Assembly: GCA_019115865.1 (NCBI GenBank)
Contig: DXCT01000081.1
Span: 62,001-126,000 of the forward strand
DNA length: 64,000 bases
Direction: 5' to 3'
Source: Candidatus Yaniella excrementavium
GTDB lineage: Bacteria; Actinomycetota; Actinomycetes; Actinomycetales; Micrococcaceae
Program-made: the position numbers and the translations under genes
In this document: positions 7,688-16,895 of the stretch, one piece after another
Layout: every line of letters begins with the position of its first letter
Numbering within the stretch: the stretch's first letter is position 1
Notes under the pieces: model-generated
Seen by the model: only the letters and a program-made list of their open reading frames with translations
The model's database searches: none
What the model was told of the DNA's origin: nothing

Positions 7688-9373
7688 CTAGTTGCGTCTG
7701 GTAACTCGGTACGGTTGCAGTTGTTTGAGAAGCTGCGCGAGTTCTGTCCGGTTTGCCGGTGTATCGTCCAACGAAAGTTGTGGTTTTCCCGCGGCCAACA
7801 GGCCGTTGATGTCGTTGGCCGTTGCTGCAAGAGGCTCTAAGAGATGGAAGCGTTGCAGCGGACCTTGTCGGAACGGGCGCACCAGAACTGATTCCCAGGA
7901 CACTCCTGCCAGGTGTGCTCCGAAACGATCGATGACACGTCCGCGGGTCCAGGCTCGGGTGGTAGTTGGTGGCATCGAGATCGCGTGCGCTATCTGGTCC
8001 TTCGTGACGATGGTACGCATTGCCCCGCGGGACACGAGCGTGTAGTAGAGACCTTTTCCTTCGCGTAGATCGGCCCACTGTAAATCAAGCATGGCTAACT
8101 TAGCATTCGACCAATCCAGCGCGTGACGCTGGCGCATCCCGTTGAGCAGTTGATATTTCGCAATCCAATCAAGCCGATCGGCGAGTTTGACCGGATCATG
8201 CTCGAGTAGATCTAGGACTTCTGCCCAGGCATTAACAACGTCGACAGTCTGTTTATCGTCGATACTGTAACGGTTTAGATAGTCTTGAGCGGCTTGTTGG
8301 TATATGCGTTGAATTTCGATGGGTGTCATCCAGCCGCGCCCATTGACTAATATCTGGGTCTGCAGTGACGGGTCGTGCGAAATATCTTGGAGAGCTTCAA
8401 CAGGTTCTGCTAGCTCCACCAGTGGTAGCTCCCCCAGTTCGATCAATGACAAGACTAACGATGTCATACCGACGCGCAGCCAGGTGGAGTACTGCGATAG
8501 ATTGGCATCGCCGATGATGACATGCAGTCGACGGTAGGTTTCAGACGTAGCATGTGGTTCGTCACGCGTATTGATAATAGGTCGCCGGATGGTGGTTTCT
8601 AAACCGACTTCTTCTTCAAAGAAATCGGCACGCTGGGAGATTTGGAACCCTGATCGTTGGTTGCGGCTGCCGATACCGACCCGTCCGGCGCCGGTAATAA
8701 TCTGTCGGGTCGTAAAGAATCCAATGAGATGGTCTGAGAGCTCATCGAAATCCAGATCTCGGGCGACCAGATAGTTCTCGTGTGCGCCGTAGGACACTGA
8801 TTTAGAATCGGTGTTGTTCTTATACAAGATCATCTCAGCGGACCCATTCGCGTCCGCTATATGGTCTGCTGCTTGTTGCGCAACCCGGTCTCCTGCCTGG
8901 TCCCAAATTACCGCGTCGATGGGATTGGTGGTCTCAGGAGAAGAATATTCCGGGTGGGCATGGTCGACGTAGAACCGTGCTCCATTGGGCAGGATCAGGT
9001 TAACCAGCATCTGGATGTCTTGGTCGGCGTCGTTGACTAGTGCTTGATCCGTAAGCTGTGACGGATGCGCAATAGAACGAGGCATCTGCCAGCCTCGAGC
9101 ATCAGAAAGTGGCGACTCTTCGTTATAGTCCCATTCGGTACTGGCTACGTTGGTCCCTTCAGACGCGAGTTTGTGGCCATATGCATTGATGAGCTCGAGC
9201 GACATAACCGAGTGTGAAGCCTGCGGATGTGTAGGTGCGTGAATGCCAAATTCAGTTTCTAGTCCGACAACTCGGTGCACACCGTACCCAACCGTGGGTC
9301 GGTCAGCAGGAAATTTATTAGCTAATGCCGTGGGAATCAACGACACGTGTGTCATAGACAAATCACTGTCCAT
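7688..9373 (-). CDS. dop: Pup deamidase/depupylase Dop
   Basis: Dop converts the C-terminal Gln of Pup to Glu and also removes Pup from modified proteins. The signature GLETEFGI is followed by the Dop-loop region (TEWDYNEESPLSDARGW) that separates Dop from PafA, then NNTDSKSVSYGAHENYL and INTRDEPHAT. The start is uncertain: an ATG at 9373 overlaps the arc stop, an ATG at 9355 lies just after it, and a TTG at 9394 is also open. All leave an N-terminal extension of 20 or more residues before the signature, and none has a strong ribosome site. Translation is probably coupled to arc. Confidence 0.95.
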   Translation of the reverse strand: MDSDLSMTHVSLIPTALANKFPADRPTVGYGVHRVVGLETEFGIHAPTHPQASHSVMSLELINAYGHKLASEGTNVASTEWDYNEESPLSDARGWQMPRSIAHPSQLTDQALVNDADQDIQMLVNLILPNGARFYVDHAHPEYSSPETTNPIDAVIWDQAGDRVAQQAADHIADANGSAEMILYKNNTDSKSVSYGAHENYLVARDLDFDELSDHLIGFFTTRQIITGAGRVGIGSRNQRSGFQISQRADFFEEEVGLETTIRRPIINTRDEPHATSETYRRLHVIIGDANLSQYSTWLRVGMTSLVLSLIELGELPLVELAEPVEALQDISHDPSLQTQILVNGRGWMTPIEIQRIYQQAAQDYLNRYSIDDKQTVDVVNAWAEVLDLLEHDPVKLADRLDWIAKYQLLNGMRQRHALDWSNAKLAMLDLQWADLREGKGLYYTLVSRGAMRTIVTKDQIAHAISMPPTTTRAWTRGRVIDRFGAHLAGVSWESVLVRPFRQGPLQRFHLLEPLAATANDINGLLAAGKPQLSLDDTPANRTELAQLLKQLQPYRVTRRN

Positions 9374-11072
9374 TCTGTAGAACGCGCAAGGCAATTGCTT
9401 GAGCTCCGCGGTGACCTGCTAGTCGTAACCACTGTTGTGGAGCTGACGTATCCGGGAGGTCTAATTGCTGGGATTTTTCTTCACTGCTGGCCTGCAGCAG
9501 GTGGCTTGCTTTGAGCCCTTTTGCGGCGTGGACGTCAGCGGTACGTGCATCCAAATAGTCCTTGATGGCGAGACGTTTTGCACGATCCACAATATTGGCA
9601 ATCGTGGCTCCAGAGACAAAATCAGCGAAGTACAGGACGACAACTGTTCCGTCTTGGTAGGTTACCTCTACGAATTCATTGTCACGGTGTCGAGCATAGA
9701 GTGATTCAACAGTTTGATCGACCATGTGCTCGAGCGCGCCCTGTGCTCCCCCATGTTGCAAAACTTCATTCGGATGCACGGGGATTTCTGGCGTCAGATA
9801 GATACCAAATATTTCCCGAGCACCAGTGGCATCGGGACGGTCTATCCGAATTTTTACGTCGAGACGTCCCGGGCGCAAAATCGCTGGATCAATCATATCT
9901 TCACGGTTGGAGGCCCCGATGACAATAACATTCTGCAGAGATTCCACACCGTCAATTTCGGCGAGTAACTGCGGAACAATGGTGGTTTCAACGTCTGAGG
10001 AAGTACCTGAGCCTCGAGTACGGAAAAGAGATTCCATCTCATCAAAGAAAATAACGACAGGATACCCTGCTGAGGCCATTTCCCGGGCACGAGAAAATAT
10101 GGTGCGGATATGGCGTTCGGTCTCGCCCACATATTTATTGAGGAGTTCGGGGCCTTTGATGTTCAAGAAATATGAGTGTTCTACACCGTCAACGCGCCCG
10201 GTCAGCGATTGAGCAACGGCTTTAGCAATAAGTGTTTTACCGGTACCCGGGGGGCCGTAAAGCAGGATGCCTTTTGGTGGTTGTAGACGATGCTCATGGT
10301 AAAGCTCTGGGTAGAGGAACGGCAATTCTACGGAGTCGCGTATTTGGCCGATTTGTTCACCGAGGCCGCCGATGTCATCGAAGGTCGCATCTGGAACCTC
10401 TTCCAACATGACATCTTGTACATCAGAGACATCTAACACCTGTGTCGCAAAACCGGAACGATAGTCGACCAGCACCGCGTCCCCCACGCGCAACCGTGCA
10501 TCGTGAAGTTCGGCACCGCGACTCACAACGTGTTCGTCATCGCTTCGCCCCACGACCAGCAGCCGGGTATCGTCAAAGAGCTCTTTGATACGTCCGGTAT
10601 CGCCTGTGGGATTCGGACCCAGGATAGCCACAATGGAGAATGCTTCGTCAAGGAGTACCTCGCTACCGGCTGTTACCGCTTCAGAACTGAGCATCGGGGA
10701 AATGTGGGTTCGCATCTTCCGGCCTGAAAAAAGGACATCGGCAGCAGGGCGTGCCACTGATGGCAGCTCAATGGCCGGGTCATGTTCCCGACCGGCATGG
10801 ACTTCCAACACGGTAGCAAAGTTAAATGGTGGCTGCGCATTGTCAGCAATGGAGTCTTTGAGGTCTGTGATCTCATCCCGTGTGAGATTCAGGATATCGA
10901 CCATGCGACGATTATTGCGGGAGGCGGCGTCGAGGTCTGCTCGAAGTTGCCGGTTGTTCTCCACCAGGGTGGCCAGTCTGTGCCGTGTCGAGTCATACTT
11001 TTGCTGTAGATCTGTATGTACTTCGGCAGAGACCGACTCCTGTGGTGTTTCGATCGGCGCATTGTCAGACAA
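9363..11072 (-). CDS. arc: AAA+ ATPase ARC/Mpa of the Pup system
   Basis: The 569-residue protein has the ARC/Mpa layout: N-terminal coiled coil (about 15-75), tandem OB domains (about 80-220) and one AAA+ module with Walker A GPPGTGKT (273-280), Walker B VVIFFDEMES (about 345) and SRH residues NREDMIDPAILRPGRLD. The coiled coil binds Pup and the hexamer unfolds pupylated proteins. The start is TTG with GGAGG 10 bases upstream. The C-terminus stops at RVLQNGQ, where mycobacterial Mpa continues for roughly 20 more residues to the Gly-Gln-Tyr-Leu motif that docks on the 20S core. That motif is absent and does not appear in the other frames just downstream. Confidence 0.95.
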   Translation of the reverse strand: MSDNAPIETPQESVSAEVHTDLQQKYDSTRHRLATLVENNRQLRADLDAASRNNRRMVDILNLTRDEITDLKDSIADNAQPPFNFATVLEVHAGREHDPAIELPSVARPAADVLFSGRKMRTHISPMLSSEAVTAGSEVLLDEAFSIVAILGPNPTGDTGRIKELFDDTRLLVVGRSDDEHVVSRGAELHDARLRVGDAVLVDYRSGFATQVLDVSDVQDVMLEEVPDATFDDIGGLGEQIGQIRDSVELPFLYPELYHEHRLQPPKGILLYGPPGTGKTLIAKAVAQSLTGRVDGVEHSYFLNIKGPELLNKYVGETERHIRTIFSRAREMASAGYPVVIFFDEMESLFRTRGSGTSSDVETTIVPQLLAEIDGVESLQNVIVIGASNREDMIDPAILRPGRLDVKIRIDRPDATGAREIFGIYLTPEIPVHPNEVLQHGGAQGALEHMVDQTVESLYARHRDNEFVEVTYQDGTVVVLYFADFVSGATIANIVDRAKRLAIKDYLDARTADVHAAKGLKASHLLQASSEEKSQQLDLPDTSAPQQWLRLAGHRGAQAIALRVLQNGQ

Positions 11073-11145
11073 GCGAACCCTACCTCCAAAAGTTTACGGA
11101 TACGTAGTCAACAGTCTACGTGGCATGGAGATTTCCGTCTTGGGT

Positions 11146-12225
11146 TCATGTGGGATTCTCGTCGTCTTGTTGCGAATTTTTAGCGGACCGCGCAGCATGC
11201 ACCGATTCCTGAGAGCGTTCAGCCTGGGCTTTGGCCTGACGGACTGCCTTCTTACTACGCTTTATTGTGGGTTCCCGTTGACCATGTTGTTCAGGTTGCC
11301 ACTGTTCAGGGGCTTCGGGCGTCCAAATATCCAGGTCTTCTTGTTTGAAGGTCTTGATACGACGGCGTAATTCTAGTCCTTCTTGGCCCAGAGCTAGTCT
11401 GCGGGCCATGATCAAGAAGCCGGTATGACCAACCATGCGGTGCTGTGGTCGTACCGCTAGCCCATCGAGGTGCCAACCACGAAGCATGGTTTCAGAAGCT
11501 TCGGCTGCTGTGAAGCGGCCGTCGTCTCGGATCGCTTCGTGAATGCGGGAAAGCTGGGTTGCCGTAGCAACGTAGTTCAACCACACACCTCCGGGCGCCA
11601 ACAGTTCGGCAACGGTATCCACGACCTCCCAGGGAGCCAACATATCCAAGACGACGCGGTCGATTGAACCTGGTTCGTGTTGGTCGAGGGCTTCTTCTTG
11701 GACGTCTCCCAAGGTGATGCTAAATGCTGGATGGCGTTGTCCAAAAAACGTTGTCACGTTTGATTCGGCGATCTCGGCGAAATCTGGGCGTCGCTCATAC
11801 GAGAAGACGCTGCCTTGCTCACCGACCGCCCGCAGGAGCGAAATGGATAAGCCACCGGATCCGACACCGGCTTCAATCACCCGTGCGCCTGGAAAAATAT
11901 CTGCCATATGGATAATCTGGCCGGTATCTTTGGGATAAATTACTGTGGCACCACGGGGCATAGATAGAACGTAGTCCGATATCAGTGGCCGTAAGACCTG
12001 GTATTCAAAGCCGTGGGTATTTTCAATGACGACTCCTTCTGGACCGCCAATCAGTTCATCATGATGGAGTACTCCGTGTTGAGTATGAAATGATTCACCG
12101 GCTAAGAGTGTGATCGTATGGAGTTTGCCGCGTTCATCCGTGAGCTGGACTCGTTCACCGGCCCGCAAAGGGCCGCGACGACTGAGAGCTCCGATCGGTG
12201 GATGGTGATCACCCGAGGTGGTCAT
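11146..12225 (-). CDS. trmI: tRNA (adenine-58-N1)-methyltransferase TrmI
   Basis: TrmI makes m1A58 in the T-loop of tRNAs as a tetramer using S-adenosylmethionine. In the 359-residue product the cofactor motif VIEAGVGSGGLS lies near residue 120, preceded by GATVIYPKDTGQI, and DRVVLDMLAPWE gives the catalytic Asp region (about 190). The last 60 residues are a Lys/Gln-rich polar tail that varies in the family. A ribosome site AAAGGA lies 8 bases before the ATG. It is 73 bases upstream of arc on the same strand, as in M. tuberculosis (Rv2118c near mpa), so it may head the Pup operon. Confidence 0.94.
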   Translation of the reverse strand: MTTSGDHHPPIGALSRRGPLRAGERVQLTDERGKLHTITLLAGESFHTQHGVLHHDELIGGPEGVVIENTHGFEYQVLRPLISDYVLSMPRGATVIYPKDTGQIIHMADIFPGARVIEAGVGSGGLSISLLRAVGEQGSVFSYERRPDFAEIAESNVTTFFGQRHPAFSITLGDVQEEALDQHEPGSIDRVVLDMLAPWEVVDTVAELLAPGGVWLNYVATATQLSRIHEAIRDDGRFTAAEASETMLRGWHLDGLAVRPQHRMVGHTGFLIMARRLALGQEGLELRRRIKTFKQEDLDIWTPEAPEQWQPEQHGQREPTIKRSKKAVRQAKAQAERSQESVHAARSAKNSQQDDENPT

Positions 12226-12249
12226 ACAACAGTCCTTTCACAAACTGGT

Positions 12250-13416
12250 TCAGGCTTGGAGCCGTCCGGCCAGAGACTCCGGATTAATGATGCCAAGTAT
12301 TCTGTGGGGCACTTGCGTGTCGTCAATCACTGCAATGAGTTCGTTTGGGAACTCCATAAATCGAGTGAACAGCGTTTCAACGTTATCTGACGTATGTACC
12401 TGTGCTTGCGGATTTAAAGCACGCGCCACCGTGTGCACCGGCAGATGCCATGAGCTTCGCGGAACGGAGGCCAAAGCACGAGAGTCCACGAGTCCAACCA
12501 GTATCTCATGGCCGTGATGGGTATCGAGTTCTAGAACCGCTATAGGTAATTGCTGGTATTCGCGTCCAGGACTCGAACCATTGAGTAACGGCAGTAACTT
12601 CGAAATGCTCGCATCAGAGCGAATTGTTTGGACCGGCGTCGTTAAACCCGTGATGGTTAGTTGTTCAGCCAAAAGTTGCGCTTCAGCTGCCTTGATGGCC
12701 GCGGAGGCTGCCTGCCAGAGCATGGCGCCCAGGAGTACAACAATCACCAAGGTGAACGGTGAGATCTCTCCGGTTTGTACGAGCGGTACCAGTACCCCAC
12801 CAACCAGTAAGAGCATTACAATAACACGACCAGACCAGCCCGCGGAGCGCATGCCACGAGCACGTGAGCCGGTTGCAGCCCAGACTGAGGATTCCACAAC
12901 ACGCCCACCATCCAGTGGATGACCCGGCAAGAGATTGAAGACGCCAATCAAGAGATTTGTCCAGACCGTAATGGTCAGGAGCACCTGTGCTGTGCCAGCA
13001 GGGTCCAACAGAACTTGCAGGAGTAACCAAGCAGCTGCTGCAATGACGAGGTTGGAAATTGGACCCACAATAGCAACGATCAGTGACCGTAGCGGAGTTT
13101 GCTGTTTTCCGGTGGAGGAATGTTCATAGACTGTGGCGCCACCCCAGAAGTTGAGAGTCACCTCATTGACCTGCCACCGAAAACTTATAGCCGCTAGTGC
13201 ATGAGCCAGCTCATGGATGAGCACTGTCCCGAACATGATCAGCACAAAGAATGCAGCGACTGCCCATGTCCAAGCCATCGAGGCTTCTGGCAACGCTTGG
13301 GCAAATGTAGGTCGGAAGACCACCATGATCAATGCGGCAAAGAACCACCAAGACCAGCTGACATAAATTGGTATGCCGGCCAGTGAGGCAATCTTCAGGC
13401 CTTTTTTGGCGGTCAT
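12250..13416 (-). CDS. Site-2-protease family (M50) zinc metalloprotease with CBS domains
   Basis: A membrane protease of the S2P/Rip3 type. The zinc site is formed by HELAH (about residues 68-72) in one hydrophobic span and by the Asp of LLPGHPLDGGRVVES (about 165-180) in another; about six membrane segments cover residues 15-240. The C-terminal 140 residues are soluble and look like paired CBS domains, usually adenosyl-ligand sensors. Such proteases cut membrane anchors inside the bilayer and often act in signalling; the substrate here is unknown. A TAGGAT hexamer lies 12 bases before the ATG and no Shine-Dalgarno is seen, so the message may be leaderless or nearly so. Confidence 0.9.
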   Translation of the reverse strand: MTAKKGLKIASLAGIPIYVSWSWWFFAALIMVVFRPTFAQALPEASMAWTWAVAAFFVLIMFGTVLIHELAHALAAISFRWQVNEVTLNFWGGATVYEHSSTGKQQTPLRSLIVAIVGPISNLVIAAAAWLLLQVLLDPAGTAQVLLTITVWTNLLIGVFNLLPGHPLDGGRVVESSVWAATGSRARGMRSAGWSGRVIVMLLLVGGVLVPLVQTGEISPFTLVIVVLLGAMLWQAASAAIKAAEAQLLAEQLTITGLTTPVQTIRSDASISKLLPLLNGSSPGREYQQLPIAVLELDTHHGHEILVGLVDSRALASVPRSSWHLPVHTVARALNPQAQVHTSDNVETLFTRFMEFPNELIAVIDDTQVPHRILGIINPESLAGRLQA

Positions 13417-13641
13417 ACTGAAGGAACCATCCTAGAGGTGTCGCTGAATGAGGGGTATCCATTAAAGACTGCCATATTTTCGCAGCACCATGGTGCCAGA
13501 AGCGTATGATGTCTAAATTGCGCTGTGGGCGTGGCGCACTGTGTCTATGAGCTCACACTCTGCGAGGTGTCAGCGAACACGGGTATCACGGGAGGAAACA
13601 CTTGGCTAAGCTGGGGTGTATTAATTGATTGAACGTATCGA
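13417..13641. other. Divergent intergenic region between M50 protease and PAC2 genes
   Basis: This gap separates two divergent genes and must hold a promoter for each. The only candidate I can point to is the TAGGAT close to the protease start; I could not pick a clear -35/-10 pair for the PAC2 gene. No RNA gene or coding sequence with a recognisable product was found here. Confidence 0.4.
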
Positions 13642-14598
13642 ATGGAATCTATGTCTGAATTTTCTGGCGTGGACCAGAGCTTCTTGGGCTGGTTAGCGAA
13701 GCACACTCCTACCTTAACTGGACGGACATCTCGCGCTGCACGGGTGATGGTCGCTGCTTTCGAAGGTTGGTCTGATGCTGGTGACGCTGCGACGGATGCG
13801 ATCGAAGAAATTGCGCGGCAAACCAACGCTGAACTCATGACCGAACTGAATCAAGACGACTACTACGATTATCAAGTCACCCGACCGGTTGTCACTCGGA
13901 ATGCTGATGGCACCAGTCATATTGCTTGGCCATCCACGAGAGTATTTCATTCCGTAGCGGGACAGACGCAACCAGATCAGCCCGAGCTGTTTATGATTCT
14001 GGGAACTGAGCCAAGTTTGCGTTGGCGGTATTTTGTCAAGGAAATTCTCGACTACGCCGAAGAATGGGACATCGATGCGATTGTCGTTACCGGTGCCCTG
14101 CTGGCAGATGTGCCGCACTCTCGGCCGTTGACACCGTCAAAATCCTCTGCGCATAAGGACCTGCGGGATGCTTTGAATGGTTATGCTCAGCCCACCTACG
14201 AAGGGCCCACTGGCATTACCGGCGTACTCACGACCGCCTCGGCCTCTCGTGGCTTCCCAACCGTGTCGGCTTGGGTCACAGTCCCCCATTATGTTGCTCA
14301 AGCGCCGTCCCCCAAAGCCCAGCTGGCGTTGGTCCAAGAGCTTGAAGAACTTCTCGGGTTGCGCTTGGATATGAATCTACTCTCCGATGATGCGGCTGCT
14401 TGGGAGCGGGGTGTCGACGAGCTTGCTGGCGAAGATCCAGATGTAGCGGCCTACATTGAACAATTGGAAAAGGCCCGCGACACAGAACAATTGCCTGAGG
14501 CATCGGGTGAGCAGATTGCCAAAGAGTTTGAACGCTACCTGAAACGGCGTAATGACGATGATGGGGGCACAGCCTCTCGTGGAGACGGCATACCCTAG
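13642..14598 (+). CDS. PAC2-family (proteasome assembly chaperone-like) protein
   Basis: The 318-residue product belongs to the PAC2 family, whose actinobacterial members (for example Rv2125) resemble eukaryotic proteasome assembly chaperones in fold; their bacterial role is not established. Typical features are VMVAAFEGWSDAGDAATDAIE near residue 35, LGTEPSLRWRYF (about 115) and GPTGITGVLTTASASRGFPTVSAWVTVPHYV (about 190). The C-terminus (ELAGEDPDVAAYIEQLEKARDTEQLPEASGEQIAKEFERYLKRR) is a charged helical tail. A second ATG at 13651 has GGA a few bases upstream and is an alternative start. It is monocistronic, with a terminator directly after it. Confidence 0.9.
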   Translation: MESMSEFSGVDQSFLGWLAKHTPTLTGRTSRAARVMVAAFEGWSDAGDAATDAIEEIARQTNAELMTELNQDDYYDYQVTRPVVTRNADGTSHIAWPSTRVFHSVAGQTQPDQPELFMILGTEPSLRWRYFVKEILDYAEEWDIDAIVVTGALLADVPHSRPLTPSKSSAHKDLRDALNGYAQPTYEGPTGITGVLTTASASRGFPTVSAWVTVPHYVAQAPSPKAQLALVQELEELLGLRLDMNLLSDDAAAWERGVDELAGEDPDVAAYIEQLEKARDTEQLPEASGEQIAKEFERYLKRRNDDDGGTASRGDGIP

Positions 14599-14617
14599 AA
14601 AAGTTCTGAAAAGATTG

Positions 14618-14650
14618 AGGGCACCCACAAGTTTGTTCGTGGGTGCCCTT
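14618..14650. terminator. Bidirectional terminator between PAC2 gene and mshC
   Basis: An 11-bp perfect inverted repeat, AGGGCACCCAC (14618-14628) and GTGGGTGCCCT (14639-14649), with a 10-base loop. It lies between two convergent genes and can serve both. The thymine runs on either side are short. Confidence 0.8.
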
Positions 14651-14665
14651 AGTCTTTGACTGCAG

Positions 14666-15940
14666 TTAGTACAGTTTGATGCCCAAGAGCGCATCGACAA
14701 CAACGGCTACGTTGACAGACTGCAGATTGGGGTCGCGGGGCATAGCTTGTCGGCTGGCTTGCGCTGCCCAAGCATCCACGGCTGCTAAAGCTCGTGGAGC
14801 ATCAAGGTCGTCTGACAGCGCAGTGAATATTTCCGTCGTGAGGGCTTCAGCCTGCCCAGGTTGTTCAAAAGCCATGGCGGATTTCCATGATTCGAGACGC
14901 TGAGTAGCTGTCGCGAGTGCATTATCTGTGTAGGACCAGTCACTGCGATAATGATTGTCTAAAAGTAGTGTCCGAATTGCCATCGGCGATTCGCCGCGAG
15001 CAACCAAATTGGATACTAATTCTAGGTTGCCAAGGGACTTCGACATTTTCACACCGTCGAGGCCCACCATGCCGGAATGAACGTAGTGTTCAGACATCGG
15101 ACTTGCTGTTACTGACGTTGCATGTGCCGCAGAGAACTCATGGTGCGGGAAGCGTAGGTCTGAACCACCGCCTTGAACTGTGAAGGGCGCCGGTAGCGTG
15201 TGGTGAGCAATCGCAGAGCATTCAACGTGCCAACCTGGACGGCCGGCTCCAAGAACGTCGTCGTGCCAGTAGGGTTCGCCCTCCCGACGAGCCGACCAGA
15301 TTAACGGATCGAGAGGATTCCGTTTCCCAACACGATCTGGATCACCGCCGCGTTCGGGGAAGATCTCTGCCATCTCGTCTCGCGAGTGGGCGCTGACCGA
15401 GCCTAAACGCCAGTCCGAATGTTGTTCGGCGGCCTCGATAGAAAAGTAGATGTCGCCATCCGGGTTCTGGTCATCACCCGGCACAGTATAGGTCACACCC
15501 GCTTCCACCATTTGGCGTACGAGGGTCTGAATCCAGTCAACTGTTTCTGCTACCCCTAAGTAGTGTGACGGGGCTAAGACATTGAGGTGCTGCATATCAG
15601 AGCGGAACAGGTCGGTTTGTTCTTGTCCGAGTTCTTGATAATCCACGCCGGTCTCTCGAGCCCGTTCGAATAAGGGGTCATCAACATCGGTGACGTTTTG
15701 GGTGTACGTAACGCGATATCCTGCTGCGATCCAATAGCGATAGAGCAAATCAAACGCGACGTAGGTGTTGGCATGACCTAAGTGCGTCGCGTCGTAAGGC
15801 GTGATGCCGCAAACATACATTGTGGCGTGGTTCTTGTGAACGGTAACTCGCTGTTTTTGCTGAGTGGCAGTGTCAAAAAGTTGTAGATGGTCTTCCTGTC
15901 GAGGAAGGGCAACTGGAAATGGAGTAATCCAAGATTTCAT
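14666..15940 (-). CDS. mshC: Mycothiol biosynthesis cysteine ligase MshC
   Basis: MshC joins cysteine to glucosaminyl-inositol using ATP, a late step of mycothiol synthesis. It is a cysteinyl-tRNA synthetase relative: YVCGITPYDATHLGHANTY (about residues 42-60) holds a zinc-binding Cys and the HIGH-type motif, and VKMSKSLGNL (about 285-295) the KMSKS loop. At 424 residues it is shorter than CysS and lacks the tRNA-binding C-terminal domain, which separates it from the synthetase. The N-terminus (WITPFPVALP, LFDT) is typical of MshC. It lies 61 bases downstream of uppP, the order seen in mycobacteria (Rv2130c, Rv2136c). mshA is about 4.5 kb away. Confidence 0.95.
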   Translation of the reverse strand: MKSWITPFPVALPRQEDHLQLFDTATQQKQRVTVHKNHATMYVCGITPYDATHLGHANTYVAFDLLYRYWIAAGYRVTYTQNVTDVDDPLFERARETGVDYQELGQEQTDLFRSDMQHLNVLAPSHYLGVAETVDWIQTLVRQMVEAGVTYTVPGDDQNPDGDIYFSIEAAEQHSDWRLGSVSAHSRDEMAEIFPERGGDPDRVGKRNPLDPLIWSARREGEPYWHDDVLGAGRPGWHVECSAIAHHTLPAPFTVQGGGSDLRFPHHEFSAAHATSVTASPMSEHYVHSGMVGLDGVKMSKSLGNLELVSNLVARGESPMAIRTLLLDNHYRSDWSYTDNALATATQRLESWKSAMAFEQPGQAEALTTEIFTALSDDLDAPRALAAVDAWAAQASRQAMPRDPNLQSVNVAVVVDALLGIKLY

Positions 15941-16001
15941 GAAAGCTAGCGTGTTCCTTACGAATGACGTTTATCCGGTGAGGTCCTATATGTGCTACGG
16001 A

Positions 16002-16835
16002 TCAGGCGTTAATGATGCCCAAACCAAGTAAGACGTACAAGGCTGCACCCAATAGGATGCGGTACCAAACAAAGACTTTGAATGAGTTGTTCGAAATGAA
16101 TCTCATCAGCCATGCAATGATCGCATAGCCGACGAAAAACGCTACTACTGTCGCTACCAGCGTTTCGAGCATGCCGTAAGTTGCTGCCGGATCTGGGCTG
16201 GCAATTGATTGCGCTAGTTTATAAAAGCCTGAGGCAAAGACCGCAGGAACCGCGAGCAGAAACGCATAGCGCGCGGCTGCCTGCCGTGTATAACCCAGGG
16301 CCAGACCCATCGTGATGGTCCCTCCGGAGCGTGAGACGCCGGGGATGAGCGCCATCGCCTGGGCAAACCCATATAAGATGCCGTCGCGCCAGGTCAGCTT
16401 CCGCAAGGGCTTGACTTGTTTACCCCAGGTATCAGCCATCGCAAGGATTACACCGAAAACAATCAGCATGGTCGCTACGAGCCAAAGTGAGCGGAACGTC
16501 GTGTCAATGTATTCTTCGAATAATAGGCCGAGCACACCGATGGGAATAGAACCCACGATGATGAGCCAGCCCATCCGCACATCGGGATCCGAGTGAGCGA
16601 CTTTCCCTGCCAACGCCCGACACCACTGGGTAATAATCCTTGTGATGTCTCGCCAAAAGTAAAGCAGTACAGCAAGTTCGGTACCAATTTGGGTTATGGC
16701 GGTAAACGCCGCTCCAGGGTCTGCTGCACCGGGCAAGAATTCACCGACGACGCGCAGGTGCGCCGACGACGAGATCGGCAAAAATTCTGTTAGGCCTTGC
16801 ACCAGACCTAGGATGATAACTTCAATCCAGTTCAC
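16002..16835 (-). CDS. uppP: Undecaprenyl-diphosphatase UppP (BacA family)
   Basis: UppP removes a phosphate from undecaprenyl pyrophosphate, recycling the lipid carrier for peptidoglycan. The 277-residue membrane protein shows the two family motifs: [18 protein letters not shown] (about residues 10-27) with the catalytic Glu and Ser, and [11 protein letters not shown] (about 165-175) with the conserved Ser/Arg. About eight hydrophobic segments are seen. It starts with GTG and has no strong ribosome site. Bacitracin tolerance is a usual side effect of this family. It lies upstream of mshC on the same strand. Confidence 0.96.
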   Translation of the reverse strand: MNWIEVIILGLVQGLTEFLPISSSAHLRVVGEFLPGAADPGAAFTAITQIGTELAVLLYFWRDITRIITQWCRALAGKVAHSDPDVRMGWLIIVGSIPIGVLGLLFEEYIDTTFRSLWLVATMLIVFGVILAMADTWGKQVKPLRKLTWRDGILYGFAQAMALIPGVSRSGGTITMGLALGYTRQAAARYAFLLAVPAVFASGFYKLAQSIASPDPAATYGMLETLVATVVAFFVGYAIIAWLMRFISNNSFKVFVWYRILLGAALYVLLGLGIINA

Positions 16836-16895
16836 TCGGTCAAGCCTACGACACTCAAATGGAAAAGTTCTGAAGCTACGACACGTTGACTTTAG

